Source of the DNA: Paludisphaera borealis | Lineage (GTDB): Bacteria > Planctomycetota > Planctomycetia > Isosphaerales > Isosphaeraceae | Assembly (NCBI RefSeq): GCF_001956985.1 | Contig: NZ_CP019082.1 | Coordinates: 1,550,001-1,614,000 of the forward strand | Direction: 5' to 3' | DNA: 64,000 bases | Part shown: in pieces, positions 61,498 to 64,000 of the stretch | Position numbering within the stretch: position 1 is the stretch's first letter | How the letters are laid out: each line of letters starts with the position of its first letter | The notes under the pieces: model-generated | Database searches by the model: none | What the model was told of the DNA's origin: nothing | The model's input: the letters and a program-made list of their open reading frames with translations, nothing else | Position numbers and translations under genes: made by a program

Positions 61498-62321
61498 GAC
61501 TCGGCCTGATCAATTCGGCCTGGGTTCAGGCGGGCCGAGGCACGGCTTTCGGCGTTCGCAAGACCAAGGAGATCGGTTTCGACTGCATCGACGTCTTCGC
61601 CGACCCGCTCGACATCGACGCTCGCGAGCGACGGCTGATTCGCGACGAATGCGCGCGAGCGGACCTTCCGATCGTCAGCCTCCCCTGCGTCGCCGCCGGA
61701 CTCATCGACTTCAACCCGAGCGTCCAGCGGTTCCACGTGGACCGCGTCCGCGACTACCTCGATTTCGCCTACGAGCTGGAGGCGCGCAACGTCTTGCTCG
61801 TGCTCGGCGAATACATCTGGCAGCAAGAAGTGATCCCCCCCGCCGAGCAGTGGGCGGCCGGCGTCCGCCACCTTCAGACGCTCGGCGATCACGCCGCAAG
61901 CCTCGGCCTGGAGATCGCGCTCGAACTCGAACCGTTCAAGCTTTCGTTGCTCAACGACGTCGGCAGCATGTCGCGGTTTCTGATCGACGTCGACCGCCCA
62001 TCGGTGAAGGCCAACCTCGACATCTCGCACCTGGTCCTCTCCCATCAATCGGCCAAGTTGATCGAGACCCTGAGGGGCCGGGTCGCCCACGTCCACATCT
62101 CCGACTGCGACGGCAAGGTTCACGGCGATTTGCCGCCGGGCCGGGGCGTGGTCGACTTCGCTCCATACCTTGATGCGATTCGAGATCTCGGGCTGGACGA
62201 TGACGCGACGGTGTCGATCGAGTTGGAGTATTCGCCCGACCCCGAGCGGATCGTCGAGTGGGTCGAGGAAGCGTACACGGCGACCGCCGACCTGATGCGC
62301 GCCGCCGGCCTGCGATCGTGA
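61494..62321 (+). CDS. Sugar phosphate isomerase/epimerase (xylose-isomerase-like TIM barrel)
   Basis: 275 residues. Barrel features: FGVRKTKEIGFDCIDVFADP near the N-terminus, VLLVLGEYIWQQEVI, LEIALELEPFKL (Glu), VKANLDISHLVLS (Asp, His), AHVHISDCDGKVHGDLPPGRG (His, Asp) and VSIELEYSPDPERI (Glu). These are the metal-site residues of the family. The sequence differs clearly from the isomerase at 8644-9474. Its ATG overlaps the kinase stop and its own stop overlaps the next start (GTGA), so it is translated with both neighbours. Substrate unknown. Confidence 0.82.
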   Translation: MRLGLINSAWVQAGRGTAFGVRKTKEIGFDCIDVFADPLDIDARERRLIRDECARADLPIVSLPCVAAGLIDFNPSVQRFHVDRVRDYLDFAYELEARNVLLVLGEYIWQQEVIPPAEQWAAGVRHLQTLGDHAASLGLEIALELEPFKLSLLNDVGSMSRFLIDVDRPSVKANLDISHLVLSHQSAKLIETLRGRVAHVHISDCDGKVHGDLPPGRGVVDFAPYLDAIRDLGLDDDATVSIELEYSPDPERIVEWVEEAYTATADLMRAAGLRS

Positions 62322-63976
62322 GCGCCTGGGCGAGTTGGACGGCCCGCGCTCTGGTGATCGTCGGCCTCGCGGTCCTGATCGGCTGGCCACTGGCGGCGAC
62401 GATCGTTGAGGCGGTCGGAGTTGCCGAGACGGCCTCGGATTCGAGCGGAGGACTCGACCCGGCGGCGACGGCCGCGGTCGTCGCCGAGAGCGGCGGCCTG
62501 GCTCGACCGGCGCGGCTGGCTTTCGAAACCGTTGTGTTGGCCGTCGCGTCCGAAGCCCTGGCGTTGCCGGTGGGCGTCGCGCTCGCACTCTTGCTGTTCC
62601 GCACCGACGTCTGGGGGCGCCGGCCGTTGCTGTTCTTGCTGGGGCTGGCGGCGTTCATCCCGTTGCCGCTGCACGCCACCGCCTGGCTGGGGGCGTTCGG
62701 CAACGCCGGCCGAATGCAGGCGATCGGGGTTCAGCCGATCTTGGTTGGGCGACTGGGCGTGGCCGTGATCACCGCGCTGGCCGCCCTGCCCTGGGTCGTC
62801 TTGCTATCGGGCGTCGGCCTGCGGCTGGTCGAGCCCGAGCTGGAAGAAGGCGCCCTGCTCGACTGGCCGGCGTGGCGGGTCTGGCTGGGCGTGACCTTGC
62901 GACGGAGCCTTGGCGCGGTCGCCGCCTCGGCCCTGGCCGTCGCGGTGCTCGCGGCCGGCGACATGACGGTGACCGACCTCTTGCAGGTCCGTACCTACGC
63001 CGAGGAAGCGTACGTCCAGTTCACGCTGGGCAACGGCCCGGCCAGCGCGGCGGCCGTCGCGATTCCGCCACTGCTGGTCCTGGGGACGGTCGTTCTGCTG
63101 GTCTGCCGGTCGCTCGCGCGGCACGCGCCGAGGCGGCTGGCTTCGGCCTTCGAGCGGTCGAAAACCTGGCGGCTGGGCCGGTGGCGGGTTCCCCTGGGGA
63201 TTTTCCTCGTCGCCCTGGTCGGTAACATCGTGGCGTTGCCGCTCTACAGCCTGATCTGGCGCGCGGGGCGGGTCGGAGGCCGGGCGACGCTCGGCAAGCC
63301 GCCGACGTGGTCGTTCGCCGGCCTCGGAGGCTCGCTGCGGTTCGCGTTCGAGGAAAGCGTCGAACCGCTGACGACGAGCGTGATTCTCTCGCTGGGCGCG
63401 GCGACGCTGACGGTCGTGCTCGCCTGGGCGATCTGCTGGCTGAGTCGTGCGTCGCGCGGGTGGCAGGCGCTCACGCTGGGGGGCGTTGCCTTGACTCTCG
63501 CCGCGCCCGGGCCGGTCGTCGGCATGGCCTTGCTCCTCGCTTATCGCACGGTCGATTGGGTCTATGACTCGCCGTTGATCGTGGTCTTCGCCATGTCCGT
63601 CCGAGCGTTGCCGTACGCGATCCTGATCCTTTGGCCCTTCTTGCGGAGCTTGCCGACCGAGGTCTTCGAGGCCGCGGCGATGGACGGCGTCGGGCCGATC
63701 GGCGAAGTGTTTCGCATCGCGATCCCGCTCTCGCGACGAGCGACCCTGGCCGCCTGGGCCGTGGCGTTCGTCCTGAGCCTCGGCGAACTGCCGGCGACCA
63801 ACCTGATCGCGCCGCCGGGCGTGCAGACGATCAGCCTTCTGATCTGGAGCCTCCTGCATACCGGAGTGGAAAGCCACCTCGCGGCCGTGGCCCTCGTCAC
63901 CCTGGCCGCGATCGCCGTCGCCGGCGTCGTCGCGGTGTGGTTGCTTCAGCGCGCCGTGGCGCGGACTCGTGCATGA
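62318..63976 (+). CDS. ABC transporter permease, two fused membrane domains (FbpB/ThiP type)
   Basis: 552 residues with about twelve hydrophobic helices in two similar halves. Each half carries the cytoplasmic EAA-type loop: first VEPELEEGALLDWPAWRVWLG, second PTEVFEAAAMDGVGPIGEVFR followed by IAIPLSRRATLAAWAVAFVLSLGELPATNL. This is the arrangement of ferric-iron, thiamine and related binding-protein-dependent permeases. The GTG start overlaps the isomerase stop (GTGA). The ATPase and binding protein are not visible; a gene starting right after its stop at the window edge could be one of them. Confidence 0.82.
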   Translation: MSAWASWTARALVIVGLAVLIGWPLAATIVEAVGVAETASDSSGGLDPAATAAVVAESGGLARPARLAFETVVLAVASEALALPVGVALALLLFRTDVWGRRPLLFLLGLAAFIPLPLHATAWLGAFGNAGRMQAIGVQPILVGRLGVAVITALAALPWVVLLSGVGLRLVEPELEEGALLDWPAWRVWLGVTLRRSLGAVAASALAVAVLAAGDMTVTDLLQVRTYAEEAYVQFTLGNGPASAAAVAIPPLLVLGTVVLLVCRSLARHAPRRLASAFERSKTWRLGRWRVPLGIFLVALVGNIVALPLYSLIWRAGRVGGRATLGKPPTWSFAGLGGSLRFAFEESVEPLTTSVILSLGAATLTVVLAWAICWLSRASRGWQALTLGGVALTLAAPGPVVGMALLLAYRTVDWVYDSPLIVVFAMSVRALPYAILILWPFLRSLPTEVFEAAAMDGVGPIGEVFRIAIPLSRRATLAAWAVAFVLSLGELPATNLIAPPGVQTISLLIWSLLHTGVESHLAAVALVTLAAIAVAGVVAVWLLQRAVARTRA

Positions 63977-63977
63977 C

Positions 63978-64000
63978 ATGATCCGCCGGCGTCGTGTAAA
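63978..64000 (+). CDS. Possible start of a further gene, cut by the window edge
   Basis: An ATG one base after the permease stop opens a frame reading Met-Ile-Arg-Arg-Arg-Arg-Val to the end. Tight spacing fits the operon, but seven codons cannot show identity. Confidence 0.2.

Overview
The window looks like a chromosomal segment of a high-GC planctomycete, most probably of the Isosphaeraceae (Paludisphaera/Singulisphaera type). This rests on a DUF1559 protein with a prepilin-type N-terminus, a PEP-CTERM secreted protein, Tat-exported enzymes, LptF/LptG-type permeases, frequent GTG/TTG starts and many family-specific hypothetical proteins. No rRNA, tRNA, CRISPR array, transposase or prophage gene was seen. 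The segment reads as ordinary chromosome with several lipid and envelope gene groups.

Layout. 1-1497: leftward complex I genes nuoA-nuoB-nuoC (nuoC runs off the left edge), with a perfect Rex-type operator 43 bases before nuoA. 1814-9474: a secreted hypothetical, a cupin, proB and purF (divergent), a small membrane protein, trmB, a FabZ-like dehydratase and a TIM-barrel isomerase. 9692-13383: a Tat-signal ThDP enzyme, then a polysaccharide-type ABC exporter (permease plus ATPase). 13403-20243: a leftward operon of membrane fusion protein, RbbA-like ABC protein, YhhJ-like permease and oleate hydratase. 20567-25316: a good promoter, small lipoprotein, DUF1559 protein, PhoX-like phosphatase broken by an in-frame TAG, phosphodiesterase and a coupled small membrane protein. 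25317-34895: a gene-poor stretch with a scattered short repeat, an alpha/beta hydrolase whose lipoprotein leader lies in another frame, DUF2252, DUF1579, rny-ymdB, a kinase-like protein and PlsC.

35032-45748: a PEP-CTERM metalloprotease-like protein, ACP, a repeat-rich lipoprotein with a strong terminator, an FAH-family enzyme, ketoacyl-ACP synthase, LpxL-like acyltransferase, a repetitive membrane protein, an HpsN-like dehydrogenase, a cupin and an aminotransferase. 45866-50032: two LptF/LptG permeases (the second frameshifted) and a UbiB kinase. 50277-54705: small unknowns, a TPR protein, an ADP-ribosylglycohydrolase and a DUF2617 protein. 55056-63976: a rightward run of methyltransferase, GT-C-like membrane protein, CDP-alcohol phosphatidyltransferase with an altered motif, Gfo/Idh/MocA oxidoreductase, PAS histidine kinase, sugar isomerase and ABC permease, partly joined by 4-base stop/start overlaps.

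Themes. Lipid and envelope chemistry recurs (FabZ-like, oleate hydratase, PlsC, ACP, KAS, LpxL-like, LptF/G, CDP-alcohol transferase). Three genes are interrupted by single changes (PhoX, LptG, hydrolase leader), which is either real decay or residual assembly error. The most notable regulatory signal is the Rex-like operator at nuoA. The most suggestive gene grouping is oleate hydratase with an RbbA-type export system.
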